Numbered from the stretch's first letter, positions 15,947 to 24,820 are shown. The stretch: DNA of 64,000 bases from Specibacter cremeus (GCF_003946885.1 NZ_RWKQ01000001.1:58147-122146), one strand, 5' to 3'. Made by a program: numbers and translations. Notes: generated from the sequence alone by a model not told the origin.

Positions 15947-17065
15947 ATGGCCCGGGACTACAGCAAGTGGGACGAGTCGGATGTGCGCGTCCGGCCGAAC
16001 AAGCGCGGCAGCAGGCCGCGCACGAAGGACCGTCCGGCGCATGGGGACGCGGTCGTGGGCCGCATCATCACGGTGGACCGCGGCCGCTACACGGCGATCG
16101 TCGACGAGGACCTGGCCACCGAGCGCACACTGATCGCGGCACGGGCCCGCGAACTGCGCCGCACCCCCGTCGTCGCCGGCGACTTCGTCGCCCTGGTCGG
16201 CGATACGAGCGGCGAACCGGACACGCTGGCCCGGCTCGTGCGCGTCGAGGAGCGGCGCACCGTGCTGCGGCGCAGCGCCGATGACACCGACCCGGTGGAG
16301 CGGGTTGTCGTCGCCAACGCCGACCAGCTCGTCATCGTCGTTGCCGCCGCCAACCCGGAACCGCGCACCGGCTTCATCGACCGGGCGCTGGTCGCCGCGT
16401 ACGACGCCGGCATCGCCCCGGTCCTGCTCGTCACCAAGGCGGACATCAAGGACCCGGCCGGGCTGCTGGCCAACTACGAGCATCTGGAGATGACGGTCGT
16501 GGTGAGCCGCACGGCCGACGCCGACGCGTCCGGGGTCGACGCACGCAGTGACGACGGCGCGTCCGCGCACCTGGCCGGGGGCGCCGTCGCCCTTCTCAAG
16601 GCGCACCTGGACGGCAAGGTCTCCGTGCTCGTCGGCCACTCGGGTGTCGGCAAATCCACGATGGTCAACGCGCTCACCGGCGCGCAGCGGGCCACCGGCG
16701 GCGTCAACGCCGTGACCGGCCGGGGACGGCACACGTCGTCGTCGGCGCTGGCGCTGCGGCTGCACGACGCCGAACGCGGATCGTGGATCATCGACACCCC
16801 CGGCATCAGGTCGTTCGGGCTGGCGCATGTGGATCCGGACCGCATCCTGAACGCGTTCCCGGACCTGCAACCGGGGACGGACGCATGCGAGCGCGGCTGC
16901 AAGCACGACGCGGACGCCGTGAACTGCGGGTTGGACCCGTTCGTGGCAGGCGGCGGGGCGGGCGAGGCCGGGCCGGCCCGGCTGGCGTCGCTGCGGCGGC
17001 TGCTCGGCACGGGCACCCGCACCGAGGGCCGGGCCGAGGCGAAGGAACTCGGCGCGGTCGACTAG
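15947..17065 (+). CDS. rsgA: Ribosome small subunit-dependent GTPase A
   Basis: A 372-residue circularly permuted GTPase that checks late 30S assembly. An N-terminal OB-like region (GRIITVDRGRYTAIVDED, then PVVAGDFVALVGD) precedes the permuted G domain. G4 comes first (LLVTKADIKDP, near 165), then G1/P-loop GHSGVGKST near 230, then G2/G3 (NAVTGRGRHTSSS, IIDTPGIRSFGL). The C-terminal zinc region shows CERGCKHDADAVNC near 310. The aroA-rsgA-hisN order is common in actinobacteria, and the ATG is two bases past the aroA stop. Confidence 0.93.
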   Translation: MARDYSKWDESDVRVRPNKRGSRPRTKDRPAHGDAVVGRIITVDRGRYTAIVDEDLATERTLIAARARELRRTPVVAGDFVALVGDTSGEPDTLARLVRVEERRTVLRRSADDTDPVERVVVANADQLVIVVAAANPEPRTGFIDRALVAAYDAGIAPVLLVTKADIKDPAGLLANYEHLEMTVVVSRTADADASGVDARSDDGASAHLAGGAVALLKAHLDGKVSVLVGHSGVGKSTMVNALTGAQRATGGVNAVTGRGRHTSSSALALRLHDAERGSWIIDTPGIRSFGLAHVDPDRILNAFPDLQPGTDACERGCKHDADAVNCGLDPFVAGGGAGEAGPARLASLRRLLGTGTRTEGRAEAKELGAVD

Positions 17066-17100
17066 GGCCCAGCCTGCCCGGCGGCGGGCCGATCAACCGA

Positions 17101-17106
17101 TAGCGT
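17101..17106 (+). promoter_or_regulatory. -10 box of a probable leaderless hisN transcript
   Basis: TAGCGT lies seven bases before the ATG at 17114, with no ribosome site between. This spacing puts transcription start at or next to the initiation codon, as is frequent in actinobacteria. Confidence 0.5.
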
Positions 17107-17113
17107 GGATCCC

Positions 17114-17926
17114 ATGACTGCCGCGCAAAACTACAACGACGACCTCCGCCTGGCCCACGTGCTGGCCGACACCGTCGACTCACTGACCATGTCCCGGTTC
17201 AAGGCCCTGGACCTCAAGGTCGAGACGAAGCCGGACCTGACGCCGGTCACGGATGCCGACAAGGCGGCCGAGGAGTCGATCCGCAGCCAGCTTTCGCGCG
17301 TGCGCCCCCGCGACGCCGTGCTGGGCGAGGAGTTCGGCAGCAGCGGCCACGGCACGCGCCGGTGGATCATCGACCCCATCGACGGGACGAAGAACTTCGT
17401 GCGCGGCGTGCCCGTGTGGGCCACGCTGATCGCACTGGTCGACGAGGGCCGGCCCGTCATGGGCGTCGTCAGCGCCCCGGCGCTGGGCAAGCGGTGGTGG
17501 GCGGCGAAGGGCACGGGCGCGTACACGGGCAAGTCGCTGGCCTCGGCGACCCGGTTGCATGTGTCCAACGTGGCCCGCCTGGCCGACGCCTCGCTGTCCT
17601 ACTCGTCGCTGGGCGGCTGGGCCGAGCGCGGCAACCGTGACGAGTTCATCGGCCTGACCGACGCCGTGTGGCGCACCCGCGCCTACGGCGACTTCTGGTC
17701 GTACTGCCTGGTCGCCGAGGGCAGCGTCGACATCGCCTGCGAACCCGAACTGAACCTGTACGACATGGCCGCGCTGGTGCCGATCGTCGAGGAGGCCGGC
17801 GGGCGCTTCACGTCGCTCGACGGGGTCGACGGCCCGTTCGGCGGCAACGCGCTGGCCACCAACTCGATCCTGCACGCCGACGTGCTGCGCCATCTCAACC
17901 CGGGCTGGGACGACCTGCTCGGCTGA
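17114..17926 (+). CDS. hisN: Histidinol-phosphatase, inositol monophosphatase family
   Basis: A 270-residue member of the IMPase superfamily that, in actinobacteria, removes phosphate from histidinol phosphate. Metal-site motifs are all present: [11 protein letters not shown] near 46, GEEFG near 73, [25 protein letters not shown] near 88 (the DPIDGT signature) and [19 protein letters not shown] near 215 (the W/L-D-x-A block). ATG 17114 is preferred over GTG 17105 because TAGCGT fits a leaderless start. The gene follows aroA-rsgA on the same strand. Confidence 0.88.
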   Translation: MTAAQNYNDDLRLAHVLADTVDSLTMSRFKALDLKVETKPDLTPVTDADKAAEESIRSQLSRVRPRDAVLGEEFGSSGHGTRRWIIDPIDGTKNFVRGVPVWATLIALVDEGRPVMGVVSAPALGKRWWAAKGTGAYTGKSLASATRLHVSNVARLADASLSYSSLGGWAERGNRDEFIGLTDAVWRTRAYGDFWSYCLVAEGSVDIACEPELNLYDMAALVPIVEEAGGRFTSLDGVDGPFGGNALATNSILHADVLRHLNPGWDDLLG

Positions 17927-18080
17927 CAATCAACCCAGGTGAGCCAAGGCACGACGGCGACCATCGCCGTCGTGCCTTTCCTTTCGGGGTGTCGACGGAC
18001 TCGACCACCGCGGCTGGCGCCCCTGTCACGGCGTGTAACAAATGGGCGGGCGCGCCGACGTGCGTTAGCGTGGTGGGCAT

Positions 18081-18195
18081 AGGTCACGAGTGCCAGCGCA
18101 AAACCCCGGTTTGCTGGCCGGCAACCCTCCTTTCGCGGCGGGGTGCCCCGGGTGACGACCTGGCCAGGCCGGAGCGGTCTTGGCAAGCGCGGAGG
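18081..18195 (+). promoter_or_regulatory. SAM-IV riboswitch
   Basis: The sequence follows the SAM-IV layout known from actinobacteria: GGTCACGAGTGCCAGCG (18082-18098), a pairing TTGCTGGCCGGCAACCCTCC (18111-18130), a pseudoknot-type GGGGTGCCCCGGGTGA and closing GACGACC, where GGTC (18082-18085) pairs with GACC (18157-18160). A -10 TAGCGT lies at 18066-18071, placing the RNA start right at the aptamer. The downstream gene is a PLP enzyme of the sulfur-handling class V group. High SAM would lower its expression. The switch mechanism (attenuation or ribosome-site masking near 18224-18229) is not clear by eye. Confidence 0.85.
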
Positions 18196-18236
18196 CCCGG
18201 TGCGCCCGGTCCCCCTTCCTGCACGGGAGTGTTGTC

Positions 18237-19661
18237 ATGAGTTCCGCAATCCTCGAAAAGCCGTCCGTTGATGCCATCGGCGCGGTGGCGCCGCTGCTGC
18301 CGGTCGTCGGCGGCGAGTTGGCCGCCCCGCTGGTCCAGGGTGGCAGCGTCCGGTACGCGAACCTCGACTACGGGGCGTCGGCGCCGGCGCTGGCCGAGGT
18401 GGGCGACCATCTGGCCGAGATCCTGCCGTACTACGCCAGCGTGCATCGCGGCGCCGGGTTCGCCTCGCAGGTGAGCACGTCCGTGTACGAGAACGCCCGC
18501 GGCATCGTGGCCGGGTTCGTCGGCGCCCGCCCCGATGACGCCGTCATCTTCACGCGCAACACGACCGATTCGCTGAACCTGCTGGCCGGTTGCGTCGAGT
18601 CCCTGCTGGCGGCCAACGGGCACGTGGGCGGCGTGTCGAACGACCACGGCGAGGTGCTGTACCTGGACATCGAGCACCACGCGAACCTGCTGCCGTGGCA
18701 GCGGCTGCCGCACCGGTCCGTCGTGGCGGCCGGCTCCATCGCGGCGACGCTCTCCCGCGTGGAGACGCAGCTGCGCGCGGGCAACGTGGTGCTCGTGGCC
18801 GTCACCGGTGCGTCCAACGTGACCGGCGAGGTGCTGCCCGTGGCCGAGCTGGCCGCGCTGGCGCACAGGCACGGTGCGCGGATCGTCGTGGACGCCGCGC
18901 AGCTGGCCCCGCACCGGCGCATCGACATCGCCGCCGCCGGCATCGACTACCTGGCCTTCTCCGGGCACAAGGTGTACGCCCCGTTCGGCAGCGGCGTGCT
19001 CGTGGGCCGCGCCGACTGGCTCGACGCCGGCACACCGCACCTCGCCGGCGGCGGCGCCGTGACCGAGGCGCGGCTGGACTCCGTCCGCTGGACCACCGGC
19101 CCGGCCCGGCACGAGGCCGGCTCCCCCAACGTGCTCGGCGCCGCCACCCTGGCCCGCGCCGTGCAGGTCGTGGCCGGACTGGACCAAGCCGCCTGGCACG
19201 GGCACGAGGCCGCCCTGCGCGCCCACCTGGCCGGCGGGCTGCGCGCCCTGGACGGGGTGCGCGTGCACGAACTGTTCAGCGACTCCGCCGACTACCCGGG
19301 CGCCGGCACCATCGGCGTGGTGAGCTTCTCCGTCGCCGGGTACGACGCCGGCTTCGTGGCCGCCTACCTGTCTGCCGAGCACGGCGTGGGCGTGCGGGAC
19401 GGCAAGTTCTGCGCCCACCCGCTGCTACGCCGGCTCGGCCTGCCGTCCGGGTCGCTGCGCGCCAGCTTCGGCGTGGGGTCCCGGCTGGAGGACGCCCAGC
19501 GGCTGATCGACGGTCTCGCCGCCCTGCTGGCCGACGGTCCCCGGTGGGACTACGTGGTCGACGCCGGCCGCTGGGTCCCCGTCAACGACGCCCGCCAGTT
19601 CCCCGCCTGGGCCCCGAACACGCCCGGCACCGCCGGCGCCTCGCCCTGCACGACCCCCTGA
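18237..19661 (+). CDS. Class V aminotransferase / cysteine desulfurase-like PLP enzyme
   Basis: A 474-residue fold-type I PLP enzyme of the NifS/SufS group. It shows YLDYGASAPAL-like NLDYGASAPALAEV near 40, the cofactor region FTRNTTDSLNLLA near 105, VVDAAQLAPHRRIDIAAAGIDYLAFSGHKVYAPFG near 220-250 with the Schiff-base lysine in SGHK, and a C-terminal SLRASFGVGSRLEDAQRLIDGL. Cysteine desulfurases need a catalytic Cys in a late loop. Here GKFCAHPLL near residue 390 could supply it. Control by a SAM-IV riboswitch argues for a role in sulfur or methionine metabolism. The CGGGAG ribosome site is eight bases upstream of the ATG. Confidence 0.85.
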   Translation: MSSAILEKPSVDAIGAVAPLLPVVGGELAAPLVQGGSVRYANLDYGASAPALAEVGDHLAEILPYYASVHRGAGFASQVSTSVYENARGIVAGFVGARPDDAVIFTRNTTDSLNLLAGCVESLLAANGHVGGVSNDHGEVLYLDIEHHANLLPWQRLPHRSVVAAGSIAATLSRVETQLRAGNVVLVAVTGASNVTGEVLPVAELAALAHRHGARIVVDAAQLAPHRRIDIAAAGIDYLAFSGHKVYAPFGSGVLVGRADWLDAGTPHLAGGGAVTEARLDSVRWTTGPARHEAGSPNVLGAATLARAVQVVAGLDQAAWHGHEAALRAHLAGGLRALDGVRVHELFSDSADYPGAGTIGVVSFSVAGYDAGFVAAYLSAEHGVGVRDGKFCAHPLLRRLGLPSGSLRASFGVGSRLEDAQRLIDGLAALLADGPRWDYVVDAGRWVPVNDARQFPAWAPNTPGTAGASPCTTP

Positions 19662-19720
19662 CGGGGCCGCACGCGGTAGAGTGGAGGCGCCAAGTCGCGG
19701 CCGACATTCGAGGAGCGTGC

Positions 19721-20491
19721 ATGTTACCGGTGGGCGGTCCCAGCCTGGACGATGACAAGCGGCGGGAGCTCGGCGCCGCGTTCCTGTCCGGCGGCGAACA
19801 CTACGACGCCGTCCGTCCCGGCTACCCGGCCGATTCCGTCACCTGGCTGACGGAGGGCCTGGTTCGCCGCGGGGCGGCGCTCGACGTCGGTGCCGGCACG
19901 GGCAAGTTCACCGCCCGGCTGCTGGAACAGGGGTGGGACGTGACGGCGCTGGACCCGTCCGCCGACATGCTCGCCCAGCTGCACGCGAACCATCCGGACG
20001 TGCAGGTGATCGTCGGCGCGACCGAATCCATCGAGCTGCCCGATGGCTGCATGGACCTGGCCACGGTGGCGCAGGCCTGGCATTGGTGCGACCCGCTCAG
20101 GGCCAGCACCGAGCTGGCGCGTGTGCTGCGTCCGGGCGGGACACTCGGCCTGGTCTGGAACCAGCTGGACGTCACGGTTCCGTGGGTGCACCGGCTGGCG
20201 CGCATCATGCATGCCGGGGACGTGCACAACCCGGGATTCCGCCCGGCGGTGGGGCCGGAGTTCACCGGCCTGGTCAACCATGAGACGCACTGGGCCCAGC
20301 CGGTCACGCCGGAGGACCTGCTGGAGCTCGTGAAGTCGCGCAGCTACTACCTGCACGCCCCGGACGCGATCCGGGCGAAGGTGCTGGGCAACCTGGGCTG
20401 GTACCTGTTCGAGCATCTGGGCCACGCCCCGGGCGAGTCGCTTGACCTGCCGTATTTCACGAGCACCTGGCGCGCCCGCTCCGTGCGTTGA
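19721..20491 (+). CDS. Class I SAM-dependent methyltransferase
   Basis: A 256-residue methyltransferase. The N-terminus GEHYDAVRPGYPADSVTWL matches the family of small actinobacterial methyltransferases with Y-x-x-x-R-P-x-Y-P before motif I. Motif I is ALDVGAGTGKFTARLLEQGWDVTALDPSADML near 52, followed by ATVAQAWHWCDP near 110 and RVLRPGGTLGLVWN near 130. The substrate is unknown. A GAGGAG site precedes the ATG, and TAGAGT (19677-19682) is a likely -10. The gene follows the riboswitch-controlled gene after 59 bases and ends before a strong hairpin. Confidence 0.88.
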   Translation: MLPVGGPSLDDDKRRELGAAFLSGGEHYDAVRPGYPADSVTWLTEGLVRRGAALDVGAGTGKFTARLLEQGWDVTALDPSADMLAQLHANHPDVQVIVGATESIELPDGCMDLATVAQAWHWCDPLRASTELARVLRPGGTLGLVWNQLDVTVPWVHRLARIMHAGDVHNPGFRPAVGPEFTGLVNHETHWAQPVTPEDLLELVKSRSYYLHAPDAIRAKVLGNLGWYLFEHLGHAPGESLDLPYFTSTWRARSVR

Positions 20492-20504
20492 TTCTTCGCC
20501 AAGT

Positions 20505-20529
20505 GCGGGTGTGGGAGCCCCACACCCGC
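20505..20529 (+). terminator. Terminator after the methyltransferase gene
   Basis: A perfect 11-bp GC-rich stem (GCGGGTGTGGG at 20505-20515 with 20519-20529) with a 3-base loop sits 14 bases after the stop codon and separates this transcript from mntH. Confidence 0.75.
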
Positions 20530-20607
20530 CGTTATCGAGGACTCAATGAATCCACCTGGACACTGCCATCATGTACAAGGCCATCGACAAGGGCACCTGC
20601 CCGCGGC

Positions 20608-20641
20608 TAGAATTTCGGTACGCCTAAATATCTGATTTAGG
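20608..20641 (+). promoter_or_regulatory. mntH promoter with MntR-like operator
   Basis: TAGAAT (20608-20613) is a good -10 box. Overlapping the start region is the inverted repeat CCTAAAT-N5-ATTTAGG (20623-20641), the kind of site bound by manganese-sensing DtxR/MntR repressors. It lies 20 bases upstream of the mntH ATG, and a DtxR-family gene follows mntH, so manganese-dependent repression is the natural reading. Confidence 0.7.
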
Positions 20642-20661
20642 GATCACGAAGGAGTGGGCCG

Positions 20662-21918
20662 ATGCTGGACGTTGCGAGCACCCGGACAACGGGACGCCGC
20701 GGCGACAAGTCACGCCTGCTCTACCTTCTCGGCCCGGCGTTCGTGGCCGCCATCGCGTACGTTGATCCCGGCAACGTCGCGGCCAACCTCACCTCCGGCG
20801 CGAAGTTCGGCTACCTGCTCGTCTGGGTCCTCGTCGCGGCCAACCTCATGGCCATGGTCGTCCAATACCAGTCCGCGAAACTCGGCGTCGTCACGGGCAA
20901 GTCGCTGCCGGAGCTGCTCGGCGAACGCCTCGGCACCTCGTCGCGCCGGCTGTTCTGGGCGCAGGCGGAAGTCGTGGCCATCGCCACCGACGTGGCCGAG
21001 GTGGTCGGCGGCGCCATCGCCTTGAACCTGCTGTTCGGCCTGCCCCTTCCCGTGGCCGGATTGATCGTCGGCGTGGTGTCCATGGTCATGCTGGCCGTGC
21101 AGAACGCCCGGGGGCAGCGGCGCTTCGAATCCCTGATCATGTTCCTGCTGCTCATCATCACGGTGGGGTTCCTGGCCGGGCTGGTCCTGAGCCCGCCCGA
21201 CCCGGCCGGCGTCGTCGGCGGCCTGGCACCCCGCTTCCAGGGCGGCGAGAGCATCCTGCTGGCCGCCGGCATGCTCGGCGCGACGGTCATGCCGCACGCC
21301 ATCTACCTGCACTCGGCGCTGGCCCGCGACAGGCACACCACCGCGCGGTCGACGCCGCAATACCTCGCCCACATTGTGAAGGCCACCCGGTGGGACGTGG
21401 TGATCGCGCTGGCCGTGGCCGGCGTCGTAAACCTCGGCATGCTGCTGCTGGCCGCCTCGACACTGGCCGGCGCGGCGGGCACCGGCAGCATCGAGGGCGC
21501 GCACGCGGCCATCGTCGCCGCGCTGGGCCCGACCATCGGCGTCGTCTTCGCCGTCGGACTGCTGGCCTCCGGGCTGGCCTCCACCTCCGTGGGCTGCTAC
21601 GCGGGCGCCACCATCATGAGCGGCCTGCTGAAGGTCCGCATCCCACTGCTGGCACGCCGAGCGGTCAGCCTCATCCCGGCGCTCCTCCTGCTCGGCGCCG
21701 GCGTCGACCCCACGTGGGCGCTGATCATCAGCCAGGTCGTGCTCAGCTTCGGCATCCCGCTGGCGTTGGTCCCGCTGCTGCGCCTGACGTCCGACAAGGC
21801 CCTCATGGGCGTCCACCGCGACGGCCTGCCGCTCCGCATCGCGGCCCTCGCCAGCGTCGTGCTCATCATCGCGTTGAACGCGGTATTGCTATGGCTGACA
21901 TTCACCGGCACGGCGTAG
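20662..21918 (+). CDS. mntH: Nramp family divalent metal transporter
   Basis: A 418-residue polytopic protein with about 11 membrane segments. The two metal-binding signatures of Nramp are intact: DPGN in TM1 (AIAYVDPGNVAANL, near residue 32) and MPH in TM6 (ATVMPHAIYLHSAL, near 212). These bind Mn(II) or Fe(II) and drive H+-coupled uptake. The position beside a DtxR-type regulator and behind a palindromic operator points to manganese as the physiological substrate. AAGGAG precedes the ATG. Length is normal for bacterial MntH. Confidence 0.94.
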   Translation: MLDVASTRTTGRRGDKSRLLYLLGPAFVAAIAYVDPGNVAANLTSGAKFGYLLVWVLVAANLMAMVVQYQSAKLGVVTGKSLPELLGERLGTSSRRLFWAQAEVVAIATDVAEVVGGAIALNLLFGLPLPVAGLIVGVVSMVMLAVQNARGQRRFESLIMFLLLIITVGFLAGLVLSPPDPAGVVGGLAPRFQGGESILLAAGMLGATVMPHAIYLHSALARDRHTTARSTPQYLAHIVKATRWDVVIALAVAGVVNLGMLLLAASTLAGAAGTGSIEGAHAAIVAALGPTIGVVFAVGLLASGLASTSVGCYAGATIMSGLLKVRIPLLARRAVSLIPALLLLGAGVDPTWALIISQVVLSFGIPLALVPLLRLTSDKALMGVHRDGLPLRIAALASVVLIIALNAVLLWLTFTGTA

Positions 21919-21975
21919 CGCTGCCGCTCGCGGACCAACCCTCCTGTTCCCACCGCATTCGATAGAGTTGACGCC

Positions 21976-22725
21976 GTGAAGCAGATCCCGGCCTCGTCCA
22001 GCGTCGAAGACTATGTGAAGGTCATCTACGGCTACACCGAATGGCAGGACAAGCCCATCACGTCCTCGCAGCTGGCCACCCGGCTGGGCGTGGCGAACTC
22101 GTCCGTCTCCGAGATGGTGCGCAAGCTCAAGGACCTGGGCCTGGTGGACCACCAGCCGTACAGCGCCATCCGCTTGACCGAGGCGGGTCTGGCCCTCGCC
22201 CTGTCCATGGTCCGCCGGCACCGCCTGCTGGAGACCTACCTGGTCCAGGAACTCGGTTACGCGTGGGACCAGGTGCACGACGAGGCCGAGCAACTGGAAC
22301 ACGCGGTGTCCGCCACGTTCATCGACCGCATGGCCACCAAGCTCGGCAACCCGACCCGCGACCCGCACGGCGACCCCATCCCCGACGCGTCGGGCCACAT
22401 CACCATGCCGCCGTCGCACCCGCTCGGCGACCTGGATCCGGGGCATCGCGGACGCATCAGCCGCATCTCCGACCACGACCCGGCCCTGCTGCGCTACCTT
22501 GGCGCGCACGGCATCGGCGTCGGCACACCGGTGACGGTGGTGGGCCGGCGCCCGTTCGGCGGCCCGCTCGAGGTCTTGTCGGGGGCCGACGACGCCGGCA
22601 TCGACCTGAGCGACGAGGTGGTCGCCGCGCTGTGGGTCGCCTCCACGGGGGCGCACGACGGCTGCACCGTACCGGACCGCGCCGGCGGCACACTCATGGC
22701 CGGGCACCCGGCGGCGCAGCCGTAG
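21976..22725 (+). CDS. mntR: DtxR/MntR family metal-dependent repressor
   Basis: A 249-residue DtxR-type regulator. The winged helix is at 8-65 (SVEDYVKVIYGYTEWQDKPITSSQLATRLGVANSSVSEMVRKLKDLGLV). The dimerisation and metal-binding domain is at 70-140, with the ligand pattern RRHRLLETYLVQELGYAWDQVHDEAEQLEHAVS. The C-terminal SH3/FeoA-like domain is at about 165-225. The family represses metal uptake when Mn or Fe is bound. The GTG start follows TAGAGT (21964-21969) by six bases with no ribosome site, which suggests a leaderless mRNA of its own. The stop codon lies inside a degenerate 20-bp repeat array. Confidence 0.87.
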   Translation: MKQIPASSSVEDYVKVIYGYTEWQDKPITSSQLATRLGVANSSVSEMVRKLKDLGLVDHQPYSAIRLTEAGLALALSMVRRHRLLETYLVQELGYAWDQVHDEAEQLEHAVSATFIDRMATKLGNPTRDPHGDPIPDASGHITMPPSHPLGDLDPGHRGRISRISDHDPALLRYLGAHGIGVGTPVTVVGRRPFGGPLEVLSGADDAGIDLSDEVVAALWVASTGAHDGCTVPDRAGGTLMAGHPAAQP

Positions 22726-22800
22726 GAAGCGAGCGGCAGCCGTAGGAAGCGAGCGCTAGCCTCAGGACGCGAGCGCTAGCCTCGAGACTCGAGACGCAGC
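22721..22800. repeat. Four degenerate 20-bp direct repeats at converging gene ends
   Basis: Units at 22721, 22741, 22761 and 22781 share the pattern CGTAGGAAGCGAGCGCTAGC with increasing divergence to the right. The mntR stop (22723-22725) lies in the first unit, and the stop of the opposite-strand YrdB-like gene (22776-22778) lies in the third. The palindrome GCTAGC inside the unit supplies a TAG on either strand. Confidence 0.75.
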
Positions 22801-23165
22801 ACGACCACGGCCGCCGCATAACCCACGGAGGCGACGGCCAGGATCAAGGCCAGTACGGGGTGCCCGGCCACGGCCAGCGCCAGGGCGGCCGCGAGGAACA
22901 AGGCCAGCGACGTGACCGTCACCAGGGCCCGGGACAGGCGACGCGATGCCTTGGGCGCCAGGAACAGGCCCCACAACACGACGACGACCGCCGGGACGCC
23001 GATGCCCAGCACCACGTTCCAGGGCGCGTCCCGGCTGAATCCCCAGAAGCAGAACGCGGCCAGCATGGCCACCTCGAGCAGGAATCCCACGGTCAGCACC
23101 GCCCCGGACGTCGCCGCCCCGACGGCACGCGGCACCACGGCGGGCTCTGCGCTGCGTCGCCCCAT
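22776..23165 (-). CDS. YrdB family membrane protein (DUF2568)
   Basis: A 129-residue protein with four hydrophobic segments and the DUF2568 pattern: LLEVAMLAAFCFWGFSRDAPWNVVLGIGVPAVVVVLWGLFLAPKASRRL. The FLAPKA-R motif after TM2 is the family's best conserved element. Function is unknown. The gene begins five bases after the acyl-CoA synthetase stop, in the same direction, so it is co-transcribed. Its last codons (LESRG and TAG) run into the repeat array described separately. Confidence 0.8.
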   Translation of the reverse strand: MGRRSAEPAVVPRAVGAATSGAVLTVGFLLEVAMLAAFCFWGFSRDAPWNVVLGIGVPAVVVVLWGLFLAPKASRRLSRALVTVTSLALFLAAALALAVAGHPVLALILAVASVGYAAAVVVLRLESRG

Positions 23166-23170
23166 GCCCG

Positions 23171-24820
23171 CTACGCTTCCGCCGATTCGGCCCGGCGTTG
23201 GCGCAGGATGTAGCGTTGCACCTTGCCACTGGGCGTCTTGGGCAATTCGGGCACGAAGTGGACGCGGCGCGGGTAGGCGTGCGCGGCCAACCGGGTCTTG
23301 ACGAGTTGTTGCAGCTCGGCGACGAGGTCGTCGCCGGCGGGCGTGCCCTCGCTGACCACGACATACGCCTCCAGCACCTCGCCGCGGATCGCGTCCGGGG
23401 CACCGATGACCGCGGCCTCCATGACGGCGGGGTGCGTGACAAGCACGGACTCGACGTCGAAGGGCCCGATCCGGTACCCGGACATGATGATGACGTCGTC
23501 ATCGCGGGACGAGAAGTAGATGAACCCGTCGTCGTCCCGGCGTCCGGCGTCGCCGGTCAGGTACCAGGTGCCGTCGGGGGTGTAGCGCTGCGCGGTTTTC
23601 TCGGGTGCATCCGCGTAGCCGTGGAACCAGAAGAATGGGCTGGCGGCCACGTTGATGGCGACACGGCCGTCCTCGCCCGCGTTGGCGGGCGTGTCGGCAT
23701 TGTCGGAGAGCACGTCAACGGACCAGCCGGGCAGCGAGACGCCCATGGATCCGTGGCGCAACGGCGCCTGCAGGTCGGCCCGCCACGCATTGCCGGCCAC
23801 CATGCCGTGTTCGGTCTGGCCGTAGTGGTCGCGCACCTCAAGTCCCAGCGCCGAACGGCTCCAGTCGATGACGTCCGGGGTCAGGGGTTCCCCGGCGCTG
23901 GAGGCGCGGCGGAGCGTGTGGCCCACGCCGTCGGCGGTTCCGGCCCGCAGCGACCGGTACACGGTCGGTGCGGCGGCGAAGTTCGTGACGGCGAACCTGT
24001 CCATGACCGCCCACGTGGTGTCCGGGCTGAAGCCGCCGCGCAGCAGAAGGCTCCGCGTCCCCGAGGCCAGGGGGCCCAGGATGGCGAAGTACAGCCCGTA
24101 GGCCCAGCCGGGGTCGGCCGCATTCCAGAACACGTCGGTTGGCTGGACGTCGAGCGCGAATTCCTGGTAGCCCACGAACGACGCGACCGCCCGCAACGGG
24201 ATCGGCACACCCTTCGGCAGGCCCGTGGTCCCGGACGTGAACAACTGCACCAGGGCACCGTCACCACCGACGGCGACGGGCGCGACCGGGGCGGGGGCGC
24301 CGCCGTCGTCCGTACCGGAACCGGCCAGCAAATCCGCAAACGACAGGTCGTAGCCTGTGGCCTCGCCGTTGGCGACGATGACCAGCGGGGAGGCGTCGGT
24401 GGGCACGTCCCCGGCCGGCATCAGCTTGCGGCGCTGGTCCGCGTCGCAGATGACCAGCCGGGCGCCGCTGGCGGCCAGCCGGTAGCTGATGGCGTCGGCG
24501 GCGAACGCCGTGAACAGCGGCACGTCGACGGCCCCCGCGCGCCAGATTCCCAGCAGCGCGACGACCAGGTCCGCCGACTTGCCCATGAGCGTGGCGACGG
24601 CGTCGCCGGGCTTCACCCCCAGCCCCACCAGCGCCGCGGCGAGGCGTTCCGAGCGGTCCCGCAACGTCCCGAACGTGATGTCGGCGTGGCTCAGATCGGC
24701 CTCGATGACCGTGAACGCGATCGCCTCGGCCGGGTGCCGGTCGCACAGCAGCTCCGCGGCGCACGCCGTGCGTGAGCCGAAGGTGTCCACCAGTTCCCGG
24801 ACACGATCCTGGACATTCAT
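23171..24820 (-). CDS. AMP-binding acyl-CoA synthetase
   Basis: A 549-residue ANL-superfamily adenylating enzyme that activates a carboxylic acid as acyl-AMP and transfers it to CoA. Motifs are in order: the P-loop LFTSGTTGLPKGVP near 190, YGQTEHGMV near 320 (A5), WYLTGDAGRRDDDGFIYFSSRDDDVIIMSGYRIGPFDVE near 420-455 (A7/A8) and the catalytic lysine region PKTPSGKVQR near 533 (A10). The SGYRIGPFDVES stretch recalls the acetyl/propionyl and medium-chain synthetase branches. The acyl substrate cannot be read. GGGAGC lies upstream of the ATG. Confidence 0.9.
   Translation of the reverse strand: MNVQDRVRELVDTFGSRTACAAELLCDRHPAEAIAFTVIEADLSHADITFGTLRDRSERLAAALVGLGVKPGDAVATLMGKSADLVVALLGIWRAGAVDVPLFTAFAADAISYRLAASGARLVICDADQRRKLMPAGDVPTDASPLVIVANGEATGYDLSFADLLAGSGTDDGGAPAPVAPVAVGGDGALVQLFTSGTTGLPKGVPIPLRAVASFVGYQEFALDVQPTDVFWNAADPGWAYGLYFAILGPLASGTRSLLLRGGFSPDTTWAVMDRFAVTNFAAAPTVYRSLRAGTADGVGHTLRRASSAGEPLTPDVIDWSRSALGLEVRDHYGQTEHGMVAGNAWRADLQAPLRHGSMGVSLPGWSVDVLSDNADTPANAGEDGRVAINVAASPFFWFHGYADAPEKTAQRYTPDGTWYLTGDAGRRDDDGFIYFSSRDDDVIIMSGYRIGPFDVESVLVTHPAVMEAAVIGAPDAIRGEVLEAYVVVSEGTPAGDDLVAELQQLVKTRLAAHAYPRRVHFVPELPKTPSGKVQRYILRQRRAESAEA

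Noticed and set aside
22721-22800. CRISPR-like short repeats
   Set aside because: Units are directly adjacent with no spacers, and they diverge progressively. It is a degenerate tandem repeat.
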